Both the position numbers and the translations under genes were made by a program. DNA of 64,000 nucleotides, taken from Antarcticibacterium arcticum. Lineage in GTDB: Bacteria; Bacteroidota; Bacteroidia; Flavobacteriales; Flavobacteriaceae. This document shows positions 1-9,128 of the stretch, in pieces. Every line of letters begins with the position of its first letter. The stretch's first letter is position 1. The stretch is from the NCBI RefSeq assembly GCF_007993795.1, contig NZ_CP042476.1, forward strand, positions 3,100,001-3,164,000. Reading direction: 5' to 3'. Below the pieces are notes generated by a model. It did no database searches. It was given only the letters and a program-made list of their open reading frames with translations, and was not told the origin of the DNA.

Positions 1-5
1 TCCTT

Positions 6-725
6 CTACATCTTTTGATAAAAATCCTTAACCAGCTCTATATATTCAAGCGTGTATTCATGGCGGGTAATTTCGATGATAAGTTCATCTTCACTTATAT
101 CTTTTTCTGAAAATGACAATTGCAGTAAACTTCTTTTAATGGGAGAATCCTGGGTGCCGCGCACTCTGGTGATCCTGCTCGGGAATAAATTGTAGCTTTT
201 GGCTATTTTCAGAAAGTTCACTTCTTCCGTAAAAGGAATGATCACCGCCAGCGCTCCTTGATCTGAAAGGAGGGAAGTCGCATATTCCAGCAGGTCTCCA
301 AAGGGAAGAGAATCTGAGAACCGTGCTAAATTCCTCGATTCGTTTTCGGTCTTATAATTTTCAGCATAAAACGGCGGATTGGAAATTATGAGATCATATT
401 TTTCTTCGTCCTGCATTTCTTCAGCATACTCATCGAGCGATGCATGATAACAAAACAACCGGTCTCCCCAGGGCGAATTTTCAAAATTATCTACGCATTG
501 TTCATACGCATCATCATCTATTTCAATAGCGTCTATAAGCCCTGCATCACTGCGCTGCGCTAACATAAGGCCAATAACCCCTGTTCCGGCGCCAATGTCT
601 AAAATAGAATAAGGATTGTGCAGTTCCACCCATGCGCCAAGCAAAATCCCGTCTGTGCCTATCTTCATCGCACAGCGATCCTGTTCTATTGTGAATTGTT
701 TGAATTTAAATGCCTGGCCGGAGAT
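6..725 (-). CDS. trmN6: tRNA1(Val) (adenine(37)-N6)-methyltransferase
   Basis: This is a SAM-dependent methyltransferase expected to methylate N6 of A37 in tRNA-Val in the cytoplasm. The class I SAM-binding motif (LDIGAGTGVIGL) and the amino-methyltransferase motif NPPF are present. The first ATG (668) would begin at MKIGTDG, but the same frame stays open upstream and encodes AFKFKQFTIEQDRCA, the usual N-terminus of this family, so the true start is further out. No ATG exists there; the residue where relatives place Met is an ATC codon at 725-723, before an in-frame stop. About 239 residues from ATC, normal for the family. Function is confident from motifs; the start is uncertain and could be a rare non-ATG codon or a mutated one. 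Confidence 0.85.
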   Translation of the reverse strand: MSGQAFKFKQFTIEQDRCAMKIGTDGILLGAWVELHNPYSILDIGAGTGVIGLMLAQRSDAGLIDAIEIDDDAYEQCVDNFENSPWGDRLFCYHASLDEYAEEMQDEEKYDLIISNPPFYAENYKTENESRNLARFSDSLPFGDLLEYATSLLSDQGALAVIIPFTEEVNFLKIAKSYNLFPSRITRVRGTQDSPIKRSLLQLSFSEKDISEDELIIEITRHEYTLEYIELVKDFYQKM

Positions 726-730
726 AGTAG

Positions 731-809
731 TGAGTATTGAGGAGTGAGTATTGAGTAAAAAACTATTCTATAGAATAAAAAATATAACCTTGAACTTTAA
801 TCCTTGAAC
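731..809. repeat. two short tandem repeats, period 14
   Basis: TGAGTATTGAG occurs at 731-741 and again at 745-755, and CCTTGAAC at 788-795 and again at 802-809. Both pairs have the same 14-base spacing. They fill the gap between rimM and trmN6 and lie just upstream of the odd trmN6 start. Low-complexity spacer repeats of this style are common between flavobacterial genes; no function is evident. Confidence 0.6.
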
Positions 810-844
810 CTGGAATTTTAACTCCTCCTTATGGGGTAGAGGGA

Positions 845-1369
845 TTACAAGTAAATATCAATCAAGCCTTCCGGAGTATCAAAATAAATGGTCTTGTTCT
901 TTTTGTCAACTTTGGAGATGAAATCATCATTTACCGGAATAAGGATCTCTTTTCCGTAGTGCTCAATTTCAAATAAGGGTTGTGCCCGGTTGTCGTTAAT
1001 GCTTTTAATTACGCCAATCTTTCCGTAGTTGATATCATCAGCAGTATATCCAATAACCTCGTGGAAGTAGAATTTATCGTCTTCCAGTTCAGGAAGTTCA
1101 GAGAGTGGCAGGTAGATGTCGCAACGCATAAGTTCATCGGCATCATCCTCGGTATCCATATCTTCAAATTTAACCCGTAGCAGGTCGCTTTTATGAAGGG
1201 AACTTTTTAAAATAAAATATGGAACCAGATTGTCGTTGTAGTCAACGAAAACCGATTCCATATTTGTGTAAGCTTCGGGTTCATCGGTATCGAGTTTAAT
1301 CAAGACCTCTCCCTTAAAACTGAATTTACTAACGATAGTACCCAAATAGAAACATTCCTCTTTAGTCAT
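845..1369 (-). CDS. rimM: ribosome maturation factor RimM
   Basis: RimM assists 16S rRNA processing and maturation of the 30S head, binding ribosomal protein S19. The 174-residue product has the expected RimM N-terminal beta-barrel (FYLGTIVSKFSFKGEVLIK, near residues 7-25) and a C-terminal PRC-barrel region (KFYFHEVIGY near 100, then ILIPVNDDFI near 142). It lies 15 bases downstream of rpsP on the same strand, so the two are almost certainly co-transcribed, as in many bacteria. Starts at an ATG and is full length. Confidence 0.93.
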   Translation of the reverse strand: MTKEECFYLGTIVSKFSFKGEVLIKLDTDEPEAYTNMESVFVDYNDNLVPYFILKSSLHKSDLLRVKFEDMDTEDDADELMRCDIYLPLSELPELEDDKFYFHEVIGYTADDINYGKIGVIKSINDNRAQPLFEIEHYGKEILIPVNDDFISKVDKKNKTIYFDTPEGLIDIYL

Positions 1370-1384
1370 CGCCAGTGAAGTAAA

Positions 1385-1942
1385 TTAAGCTTCTTTTTTC
1401 TCTTCTGCAGCAGCCTCTTCAGCAGTTTCTGCACCTTCGTTCACAACTTCTTCTTCAGCTTCACCTTTTTCTGCTTTAGCAGCAGCTTCGGCAGCTTCAT
1501 TAGCGGCAGTTTCACGTTTTGTATTTGCTTCTTTTTCGGCTTCAAGAGCTTTTTTCTTGGCAGCTTCCTGCTCTTTGCTCAAACCATCTTTTTTAGCAGA
1601 TACTTTGTCTTCTTTTTCATTCACCCAGGCCTGGAATTTCTCTTCGGCTTGTTCTTCAGTAAGAGCTCCTTTTTTCACACCACCGGTAAGGTGATTTTTA
1701 AGAAGGACGCCTTTGTAAGATAGAATGGCACGGGCAGTATCAGTTGGCTGCGCTCCGTTTTGTAACCATTTTACCGCACCGTCAACATCAAGCTCGATAG
1801 TTGCAGGATTGGTGTTAGGATTGTAAACACCTATTTTTTCAAGGTATCTTCCGTCACGTGGTGAACGGGAATCGGCAGCGATGATCCAGTAAAAAGGTTT
1901 TCCTTTTTTACCGTGTCTTTGTAATCTAATTTTTACAGGCAT
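1385..1942 (-). CDS. rpsP: 30S ribosomal protein S16 with long acidic/alanine tail
   Basis: Ribosomal protein S16 of the small subunit, recognised from MPVKIRLQRHGKKGKPFYWI and DGRYLEKIGVYNP. The conserved S16 domain covers roughly the first 85-100 residues. The remaining 80 or so residues form a low-complexity tail rich in Ala, Glu and Lys, making the protein 185 residues against about 82 in E. coli. Tails of this kind are usual for S16 in Bacteroidota. First gene of the rpsP-rimM pair; a TAnnTTTG element lies about 50 bases upstream. Confidence 0.96.
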   Translation of the reverse strand: MPVKIRLQRHGKKGKPFYWIIAADSRSPRDGRYLEKIGVYNPNTNPATIELDVDGAVKWLQNGAQPTDTARAILSYKGVLLKNHLTGGVKKGALTEEQAEEKFQAWVNEKEDKVSAKKDGLSKEQEAAKKKALEAEKEANTKRETAANEAAEAAAKAEKGEAEEEVVNEGAETAEEAAAEEKKEA

Positions 1943-1988
1943 AATGATTAATTTGTGAGGTCCCCGACCTCTGTTATTAATAAGGGCG

Positions 1989-2014
1989 CAAAGATACTAT
2001 ATTATTTTAATCAA
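1989..2014 (-). promoter_or_regulatory. possible rpsP-rimM promoter
   Basis: Read on the minus strand, TATCTTTG (1996-1989) matches the Bacteroidota -7 element TAnnTTTG. A TTG lies 15 bases upstream (2014-2012), shorter than the usual 17-23, so only the -7 box is well supported. Confidence 0.45.
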
Positions 2015-2227
2015 GACATAGTTTTCTGACTTAAAGATAAATAAAAAAATAAAGTTACAAAACGGGTGTGGAGGCCAACCTGAATCTAAAGAAATTTAAC
2101 TCTGGCTCGCAAAATTCCCAGCCTATGTTAAAACCAACCTTAAGGAATATTAAACCCTGTTAAATAGTGTGATAAGCTTACAGGGAGCTTGTAAATTTGG
2201 GAGTGTTGAAATTAAAAATCTTTGATT

Positions 2228-2683
2228 ATGAAATATGCTGAAGAAGTTGCAGATAAGTTAAACAACTTGCTGGAAAAAAATTATGATACTGAAAAAGGGT
2301 ATAAATATGCTGCCGAAAATGTAGAGAATCCGGAATTGAAATCATTCTTTAATGAAAGAGCACAAGAACGATACGATTTTGGCCACGAGTTAAAATCTGA
2401 AATTAGAAATTTTGGAGAAAGCCCTGAAAAAGGTTCCAGTTTTACCGGAGATGTGATGCGGTCCTGGATGAATTTAAAAAGCCATATTTCTCCAAATAAA
2501 GAAGAAGCCATCCTGGAGGAAACTATAAGAGGAGAAAAAGCCGCGGTAGAAGAGTATAATGAGGTAATGAAAGATGTTGATATGCCGCCTTCTACACAAA
2601 ATGTTCTAATGAAACAGCGTAATGCCATAACCGCAGCATTAAATAAAGTACAATCATTGGAGTTAAGAGCTTCCAATAAATAA
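2228..2683 (+). CDS. DUF2383 / PA2169-family four-helix-bundle protein
   Basis: A 151-residue soluble, charged, helical protein matching the PA2169-type four-helix-bundle family (DUF2383), which has a ferritin-like fold and no proven reaction. Typical signatures are the NNLLEKNYDTEKGYKYAAE start, the FNERAQERYDFGHELKSEI helix near residue 40, and EEAILEETIRGEKAAVEEY near 95. A TTG two codons upstream (2222) is possible, but the ATG at 2228 is preferred. The gene stands alone between the divergent rpsP operon and dnaE; TAAATTTG at 2192-2199 is a candidate -7 box, and a strong terminator follows. Relatives are often stress-induced, which is family knowledge and not visible here. Confidence 0.82.
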   Translation: MKYAEEVADKLNNLLEKNYDTEKGYKYAAENVENPELKSFFNERAQERYDFGHELKSEIRNFGESPEKGSSFTGDVMRSWMNLKSHISPNKEEAILEETIRGEKAAVEEYNEVMKDVDMPPSTQNVLMKQRNAITAALNKVQSLELRASNK

Positions 2684-2706
2684 AAATTGAGTTTGAATTA
2701 GCCGAA

Positions 2707-2751
2707 AACCTTCCAGGTTGTGTGATAGCGCATAATCTGGAAGGTTTTTTT
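2707..2751 (+). terminator. intrinsic terminator after the DUF2383 gene
   Basis: Ten-base perfect stem AACCTTCCAG (2707-2716) / CTGGAAGGTT (2737-2746) followed by a T run. Confidence 0.85.
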
Positions 2752-2897
2752 ATTTATTCAAATATTTAGTTAATAAATCCTCCCCGGGTCTTCCCTGTCA
2801 ACGTGTAAATTTTATTATTTTTAAGCCGAAAGTTTGTCCCTCAACTTCCGGTTGCCCATCCCTGATAATCAGCCGGAAATAAAATATTCCATATTAC

Positions 2898-5800
2898 ATG
2901 TACCTGATTTTTGATACTGAAACTACCGGCCTTCCCAAGAGATGGGATGCACCACTTACAGATTTTGACAACTGGCCGCGGTGTATTCAAATTGCCTGGC
3001 AGTTGCATGATGAAATGGGGAACCTCATAGAGAATCAGGATTATCTTGTAAAGCCAACCGGTTTCAATATCCCTTTTGATGCTGAAAAAATTCATGGGAT
3101 CTCTACCGGGCTTGCTGAAGAAGAAGGAATTCTTTTAACCGAAGTTTTGGAGAAATTCCGGATCGCCCTGAGCAGGACAAAATTTGTGGTGGGCCAGAAT
3201 GTAGGATTTGACCTTAATATTATGGGCGCCGAATACCTGCGGGAAGGCCAGGAAAATCCGCTGGAAAATTTTCCTGTGCTGGATACCTGTACAGAGAAAA
3301 CAGCCGAATTCTGTAAACTTCCCGGTGGCCGCTACGGCAAATTTAAACTGCCAACCCTTACAGAGCTTCATCAGGAGCTTTTTTCGCAACCATTTGCCGA
3401 AGCACATAATGCCACTGCCGATGTGGAAGCAACCACCCGTTGTTTCCTGGAGCTTATAAGAAAAGAGGTCTTTACAAAAGAAGAACTCGATGTTCCCACG
3501 GACTATTTTCAAAATTTTTCAGAAGCCAATCCAAAACCTATTCAGCTTATAGGTTTAAAACATATCAATCTTAAAAAAGCTTCCGAAGAAATAAGGAAAA
3601 AACTTCAGAAGGCCGAAGGCGTTGAGGTTATATCTTCCGAAGAAATAAAGGAAAACCTTGAAAAACTGGATGAGGTAAGGTTTTCACATTTGCACAATCA
3701 TTCCCAGTTTTCAATTTTACAATCTACTATGAGTATTCCCGCACTTATCCAGGCTGCGGGAAATGAAAATATGCCCGCCGTAGCACTTACAGACCATGGT
3801 AATATGATGGGTGCCTTTCATTTTGTGAAGGAAGTTGGCAATTATAACAGGGGGATAAAAGCCAAAAATGAGGCTGCCCTGGCTAACAATGAACCCGCCA
3901 CGGCCAGGCCTTTAAAGGCAATTTTGGGCTGTGAGTTCTTTGTATGTGAAGACCACACAGATAAAAGCCGGAAAGATAACGGTTACCAGGTGGTGATCCT
4001 GGCCAAGAACAAACAGGGCTATCACAATCTGGCTAAAATGGCCTCCATTGCCTATACAGAGGGTTTTTATTACGTCCCGCGTATAGACAGGGAAGTGATC
4101 AAAAAATATAAGGATAACCTAATTGTTCTTACCGGGAATCTTTATGGGGAAGTTCCGGGAAAGATTTTGAACGTAGGTGAAAACCAGGCAGAGGAAGCTT
4201 TGATCTGGTGGAAAGAAACATTTGGCGAAGACCTCTATATCGAATTAATGCGGCATAACCAGGAGGAGGAGAACCGGGTGAACGAGGTGCTGTTGCAATT
4301 TTCCAAGAAACACGATGTAAAAATTGTTGCTACCAATAATACCTATTATCGCGCCCAGGAGGATGCCAATGCTCACGACATTTTACTCTGTGTAAAAGAT
4401 GGGGAAAAGCAGGCCACTCCTATAGGCCGTGGCCGTGGGTATCGTTATGGAATGCCGAATAACGAATATTATTTTAAGACAGATGCAGGGATGAAATCCC
4501 TGTTTAAGGACCTCCCGGAGGCAATTTCCAATATTCAGGAGGTTGTAGATAAAATAGAATCTTATGAGCTGGCCCGGGATGTATTGTTACCTGCCTTTGA
4601 TATTCCTGCGGAATTTCTGGTGGAAGAAGACAAAATTGATGGTGGTAAGAGAGGTGAAAATGCCTATTTAAAGCATATAACCTATGAAGGCGCCAAAAAG
4701 CGATATCCAGAGATTACCGAGGAAATCAGGACCAGGCTGGATTTTGAACTTAGTGTAATTGAAAAAACGGGGTATCCCGGGTACTTTTTGATTACCGAAG
4801 ATTTTATAAGGGCTGCACGGCAAATGGATGTTTCGGTGGGCCCGGGTAGGGGATCGGCAGCGGGAAGTGTGGTAGCATACTGTCTCTGGATCACCAATAT
4901 TGACCCGCTAAAGTATGACCTGCTTTTTGAGAGATTCCTGAATCCGGACAGGGTAAGCATGCCCGATATTGATATTGATTTTGATGATGAAGGCCGTAGC
5001 CGGGTTATGGACTACGTTATTAAAAAATACGGCTCCAACCAGGTGGCTCAAATTATTACCTATGGTACCATGGCGGCAAAATCGGCCATCAGGGATACCG
5101 CCAGGGTACTGGACCTGCCTTTGAATGAGGCCGACAGGATCTCCAAGCTAATCCCCAACATGTCTAAGCTTGGGAAGATCTTTGGGGTAGATGAAAAGGA
5201 ATTAAAAAAGAGATTTAGAAGTGAGGATCTTGAAAAGGTGAATGAACTTCTTAATATTGCCGATGGGGACGACCTGGAAGCACAAACAGTAAACCAGGCC
5301 AGGATCCTGGAAGGCTCTGTAAGAAACACCGGTATTCACGCCTGTGGGGTGATTATTACTCCCAGCGATATTACCAACTTTGTTCCCGTAGCCCTCGCCA
5401 AGGATTCAGATCTTTATGTTACCCAGTTTGACAACTCGGTAGTAGAAAGCGCAGGCTTGCTGAAAATGGACTTTTTGGGCCTGAAAACCCTTACCCTTAT
5501 AAAAGACACGGTAAAAATTGTAAAAGGGAGACATGATATAGACCTTGATCCCGATAATTTCCCCCTGGATGATGTAAAGACCTATGAACTTTTCCAACGC
5601 GGGGAAACAGTAGGGATCTTTCAATATGAATCGCCCGGAATGCAAAAACACATGAAGGACCTTAAACCAACTGTGTTTGACGATCTTATTGCGATGAACG
5701 CCCTTTACAGGCCGGGTCCAATGGAATATATCCCCAGCTTTATTAAGCGAAAACATGGGGAGGAAGAAATAGCCTATGATCTTCCCGATATGGAAGAATA

Positions 5801-7286
5801 TCTCAAGGAAACCTACGGGATCACCGTTTACCAGGAGCAGGTGATGTTGCTTTCTCAAAAGCTAGCAGGATTTACCAAGGGTGAAGCCGATATGCTAAGG
5901 AAGGCCATGGGTAAGAAACTGGTAGACCTGCTGGCAAAGCTGAAACCAAAGTTTCTGGATGGCGGGGAAGCTAAAGGTCATCCTAAAGAGATCCTGGAGA
6001 AAATATGGAAAGATTGGGAAGCTTTTGCTTCGTATGCTTTCAATAAATCCCACTCCACCTGTTATGCCTGGATCGCTTATCAAACAGCCTATTTAAAAGC
6101 ACATTATCCTGCTGAATATATGGCCGCAGTGCTTTCCAATAATATGAGTGACATTAAGCAGGTGACTTTCTTTATGGAAGAGTGCAAGCGAATGAAATTA
6201 AAGGTTTTGGGGCCAGATGTGAATGAATCTTACTACAAATTCTCTGTAAACAAGGAATACGCGGTACGTTTTGGAATGGGGGCTATCAAAGGTGTAGGAT
6301 CTGGTGCGGTAGCTACTATTATAGAAAACCGAAAGACCGAAAGTGGCCCTTACAAGTCTATCTTTGATATGGCAAAACGTATCGATCTACGGGCGGCCAA
6401 TAAAAAAGCGTTGGAAAACCTGGCACTTGCTGGCGGATTTGATGGGTTCGGAAATCACCGGGCCCAATATTTCCATGCAGATGGAGATGGAATTACCTTT
6501 TTGGAAAAAGCAGTGAAGTACGCGGCAAGATATCAGGAAAGTGAAAATTCGGCCCAGGTGAGTCTCTTTGGGGAAGCCAGTGACGTACAGATTCCCGAGC
6601 CTGTAGTGCCACCCTGCGAGGAATGGGGGACCATGGAAAAACTGAAGCGCGAAAAAGAGGTGGTGGGAATATATATTTCGGGCCATCCTCTGGACGATTT
6701 CAAAGCCGAAATGAATTATTTCTGTACTGCCAAGGTTTCCGATTTTTATAACCTGGAAACATTTGTAAACCGGGAAATGGCCTTTGGTGGTGTAATTTCA
6801 GAAGTGCAGCATCGCATGTCCAAACAGGGCAAAGGATGGGCATCTTTTACAATAGAAGATTATTCAGATTCTTTTGAATTCAGAATATTTGGCGAGGAAT
6901 ACCTGAAACATCAGCACTTCCTTGTTCCAAACAACTTTGTATATGTGAAAACAATGGTGAAAGAAGGCTGGACAAATCGTGAAACGGGAGTCAAAGGTGA
7001 ACCCAGGCTTCAGTTCAACAATTTCCAGCTGCTGCATGATGTGATGGATATGTATGCCACAAAGCTTACCATTCAAATGGATATTAATCATCTCCAGGAG
7101 CAACAAATAGAATCTTTGAAAGATATAATTAAGGCACACCGGGGAGATCATAATTTGAATTTTGTGATCTATGAAATGAAGGAACAGGTTAAAGTTTCAA
7201 TGACCAGTAGAAAACAAAAAGTTAAGATTTCGCAGGAATTGCTTGATGCCCTGGAGGAAGTGCAGGTGCATTATAAACTAAATTAA
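2898..7286 (+). CDS. dnaE: DNA polymerase III alpha subunit with fused N-terminal 3'-5' exonuclease
   Basis: Replicative DNA polymerase, 1462 residues against about 1160 for E. coli DnaE. Residues 1-190 are a DEDDh proofreading exonuclease: FDTETTG near residue 5 and HNATADVEAT near 170. The PHP domain begins near 260 (SHLHNHSQFS). The polymerase core has GPGRGSAAGS near 645 and the catalytic aspartates in PDIDIDFDDE (Asp690, Asp692). A clamp-binding motif QVSLFGE sits near 1218 and an OB fold near 1295-1370. Fusing the epsilon-like exonuclease to DnaE gives cis proofreading and is, as far as I know, found in other Flavobacteriia. Own transcription unit between the DUF2383 gene and trxA; starts at ATG, complete, all motifs intact. 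Confidence 0.97.
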   Translation: MYLIFDTETTGLPKRWDAPLTDFDNWPRCIQIAWQLHDEMGNLIENQDYLVKPTGFNIPFDAEKIHGISTGLAEEEGILLTEVLEKFRIALSRTKFVVGQNVGFDLNIMGAEYLREGQENPLENFPVLDTCTEKTAEFCKLPGGRYGKFKLPTLTELHQELFSQPFAEAHNATADVEATTRCFLELIRKEVFTKEELDVPTDYFQNFSEANPKPIQLIGLKHINLKKASEEIRKKLQKAEGVEVISSEEIKENLEKLDEVRFSHLHNHSQFSILQSTMSIPALIQAAGNENMPAVALTDHGNMMGAFHFVKEVGNYNRGIKAKNEAALANNEPATARPLKAILGCEFFVCEDHTDKSRKDNGYQVVILAKNKQGYHNLAKMASIAYTEGFYYVPRIDREVIKKYKDNLIVLTGNLYGEVPGKILNVGENQAEEALIWWKETFGEDLYIELMRHNQEEENRVNEVLLQFSKKHDVKIVATNNTYYRAQEDANAHDILLCVKDGEKQATPIGRGRGYRYGMPNNEYYFKTDAGMKSLFKDLPEAISNIQEVVDKIESYELARDVLLPAFDIPAEFLVEEDKIDGGKRGENAYLKHITYEGAKKRYPEITEEIRTRLDFELSVIEKTGYPGYFLITEDFIRAARQMDVSVGPGRGSAAGSVVAYCLWITNIDPLKYDLLFERFLNPDRVSMPDIDIDFDDEGRSRVMDYVIKKYGSNQVAQIITYGTMAAKSAIRDTARVLDLPLNEADRISKLIPNMSKLGKIFGVDEKELKKRFRSEDLEKVNELLNIADGDDLEAQTVNQARILEGSVRNTGIHACGVIITPSDITNFVPVALAKDSDLYVTQFDNSVVESAGLLKMDFLGLKTLTLIKDTVKIVKGRHDIDLDPDNFPLDDVKTYELFQRGETVGIFQYESPGMQKHMKDLKPTVFDDLIAMNALYRPGPMEYIPSFIKRKHGEEEIAYDLPDMEEYLKETYGITVYQEQVMLLSQKLAGFTKGEADMLRKAMGKKLVDLLAKLKPKFLDGGEAKGHPKEILEKIWKDWEAFASYAFNKSHSTCYAWIAYQTAYLKAHYPAEYMAAVLSNNMSDIKQVTFFMEECKRMKLKVLGPDVNESYYKFSVNKEYAVRFGMGAIKGVGSGAVATIIENRKTESGPYKSIFDMAKRIDLRAANKKALENLALAGGFDGFGNHRAQYFHADGDGITFLEKAVKYAARYQESENSAQVSLFGEASDVQIPEPVVPPCEEWGTMEKLKREKEVVGIYISGHPLDDFKAEMNYFCTAKVSDFYNLETFVNREMAFGGVISEVQHRMSKQGKGWASFTIEDYSDSFEFRIFGEEYLKHQHFLVPNNFVYVKTMVKEGWTNRETGVKGEPRLQFNNFQLLHDVMDMYATKLTIQMDINHLQEQQIESLKDIIKAHRGDHNLNFVIYEMKEQVKVSMTSRKQKVKISQELLDALEEVQVHYKLN

Positions 7287-7468
7287 TCCTACCCTATCGC
7301 TTTAAGGGAATGAGCTAAGATGGGCGGGAGAAAAGTTTTGATGGTTAAAAAATAAATACAAATAAAACTATACAATACGTTAATAGCCAAATCCTATAGA
7401 TTGCAGCGTAAGGATTAGAAAAAAAAATGACTATTTTTACATATAATACAAACAGAAAAACAAATATT

Positions 7469-7786
7469 ATGGCTTTAGAAATAACAGATGCTAATTTTGA
7501 AGAAACCGTACTAAAAAGTGATAAGCCTGTAATGGTAGATTTTTGGGCGGCATGGTGTGGACCTTGTAGAATGGTAGGTCCAATCATTGACGATATTAGC
7601 AAGGACTATGATGGGAAAGCAGTGGTTGGAAAACTTGATGTAGATGCCAACCAGGAATTTGCCGCAAAATACGGAGTAAGAAATATCCCCACAGTGCTTA
7701 TTTTCCAAAATGGAGAAGTAGTAGGCCGCCAGGTTGGAGTTGCACCAAAAACCACCTATGCAGAAGCATTGGATGCTTTGTTGTAA
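7469..7786 (+). CDS. trxA: thioredoxin
   Basis: Classical cytoplasmic thioredoxin of 105 residues, reducing protein disulfides. The active site WCGPC lies near residue 30 (VDFWAAWCGPCRMVGP) and the cis-proline motif is IPTVLIF near 74. An ATG at 7427 in the same frame would add 14 unrelated residues (MTIFTYNTNRKTNI); MALEITDANF at 7469 matches the family start and was chosen. Closely followed by a terminator and then the DUF58 gene. Confidence 0.95.
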   Translation: MALEITDANFEETVLKSDKPVMVDFWAAWCGPCRMVGPIIDDISKDYDGKAVVGKLDVDANQEFAAKYGVRNIPTVLIFQNGEVVGRQVGVAPKTTYAEALDALL

Positions 7787-7804
7787 TATATAGACATAAA
7801 TTAT

Positions 7805-7836
7805 AAAAAGGTCCTGCTGTGATGCAGGACCTTTTT
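7805..7836 (+). terminator. intrinsic terminator after trxA
   Basis: AAAAGGTCCTGC, a six-base loop, then GCAGGACCTTTTT. The A run on one side and T run on the other could stop transcription in both directions. Confidence 0.85.
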
Positions 7837-7903
7837 GTTTTTAATAATTATCTTAGTAAGTATCAATTGCTTCGCATTAGAATTGGTAAGTGAATGTTTT
7901 AAG

Positions 7904-8833
7904 ATGAATATACAACAGGAAGTACATAAAGCCGGAAAATTCACCAATCTGGAACTACTTGCAAAGCAGGTGGTAGAGGGGTTTATATCCGGCATGCATA
8001 AAAGTCCGTTTCACGGGTTTTCTGCAGAATTTGCCGAACATAAAATTTATAATCAGGGGGAAAGCACGAAGCATATAGACTGGAAACTGTATGCCAAAAC
8101 CAATAAATTGTTCACGAAGCGATATGAAGAAGAGACTAATTTACGGTGTCACCTTATCATTGACAATTCCTCTTCCATGCATTACCCCAAAATGGCAACT
8201 TTAAACAGGAATAGCCTTAATAAGATAGGTTTTTCGGTTCTGGCGGCGGCCTCTATTATGCAAATAATGAAAAGACAACGGGATGCCGTTGGCCTTAGTG
8301 TTTACAGTAACACTTATGATTTCTATGCACCCGAAAAAGGGAGTGAGCGGCATCACCAAATGTTGTTGAATGAACTGGAGAGGGTAGTATCAACTTCATC
8401 AGAAAATACTGCTACAGACAGTTATACCCACCTGCATCTCATAGCGGAAAAACTCAAACGCCGTTCGCTGGTATTTCTGTTTACAGATATGTTTCAGGCA
8501 GATAAGGAGGAAGAAGAACTTTTTGAAGCGCTGAAGCATTTAAAATACAATAAACATGAGGTGGTATTATTTCATGTGGTAGATAAAAAAAAGGAACTGG
8601 ACTTTGAGTTCGACAATGCTCCCCGGCGTTTTACAGATGTGGAGACAGGAGCCCATATAGACCTTTATGCCGATAATTACAGGGAAACCTACACCACGGC
8701 AGTGGCCGAATATTTTACGGCCCTGAAAATGCAGTGCGCCAAATACAGGATTAAATATGTGCAGGCAGATATTGGGGAAGATTTTGAGAAGATACTCACC
8801 ACATATCTGGTAGAGCGCCAAAAATTTGGTTGA
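7904..8833 (+). CDS. DUF58 domain-containing protein (von Willebrand A-like)
   Basis: A 309-residue cytoplasmic DUF58 protein. Members usually pair with MoxR AAA+ ATPases and are thought to act in assembly or folding of metal-loaded or membrane complexes. The DUF58 signature is visible as the basic AKTNKLFTKRYEEE stretch near 65, and a partial MIDAS-like DNSSSM lies near 87. The in-frame ATG at 7835 would add a hydrophobic leader encoded over the trxA terminator; MNIQQEVHKAGKFTN at 7904 is the usual start. No moxR or other vWA/BatA gene is adjacent, so this copy is separated from the usual moxR operon. Confidence 0.85.
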   Translation: MNIQQEVHKAGKFTNLELLAKQVVEGFISGMHKSPFHGFSAEFAEHKIYNQGESTKHIDWKLYAKTNKLFTKRYEEETNLRCHLIIDNSSSMHYPKMATLNRNSLNKIGFSVLAAASIMQIMKRQRDAVGLSVYSNTYDFYAPEKGSERHHQMLLNELERVVSTSSENTATDSYTHLHLIAEKLKRRSLVFLFTDMFQADKEEEELFEALKHLKYNKHEVVLFHVVDKKKELDFEFDNAPRRFTDVETGAHIDLYADNYRETYTTAVAEYFTALKMQCAKYRIKYVQADIGEDFEKILTTYLVERQKFG

Positions 8834-8881
8834 TCCGGGTACCTTGTTTCAACTTTTTTTGAGCTTATAACCGGTGAATTT

Positions 8882-8913
8882 TCTAATTATTAAAAATAAT
8901 TAGATTTTTTTTT
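8882..8913 (+). terminator. intrinsic terminator after the DUF58 gene
   Basis: Perfect ten-base stem TCTAATTATT / AATAATTAGA with a three-base loop, followed by nine T. Confidence 0.85.
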
Positions 8914-8987
8914 GGCGCTATCTATTTGAGAAACACAAATTTGAGAGGGGTAGGAAGAGGGGTTGGAAACAAAATTAAAAAAAATGT

Positions 8988-9017
8988 TTGTGGAATATAA
9001 AAACAGCTGTATATTTG
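8988..9017 (+). promoter_or_regulatory. promoter of tRNA-Asp
   Basis: TTG at 8988-8990, exactly 19 bases, then TATATTTG at 9010-9017. This is a full match to the Bacteroidota -33/-7 promoter and lies 18 bases before the tRNA. The tRNA-Gln gene at 59327 has the same arrangement. Confidence 0.85.
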
Positions 9018-9035
9018 CCCTCGCAATCAAGCAAC

Positions 9036-9109
9036 GGTCTGGTAGTTCAGTTGGTTAGAATACCTGCCTGTCACGCAGGGGGTCGCGAGTTCGAGTCTCG
9101 TCCAGACCG
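9036..9109 (+). tRNA. tRNA-Asp (anticodon GTC)
   Basis: Cloverleaf assembled by eye: acceptor GGTCTGG / CCAGACC with discriminator G, anticodon stem CCTGC / GCAGG with loop CTGTCAC, so anticodon GTC, and T-loop GTTCGAGTC. The 3' CCA is not encoded. Confidence 0.96.
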
Positions 9110-9128
9110 CAAAATTGCAAAAGAAAAC

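Noticed and set aside
7835..7903. Extended N-terminus with a signal-like stretch for the DUF58 protein
   Set aside because: This segment is encoded partly by the trxA terminator, and the family starts at the later ATG.
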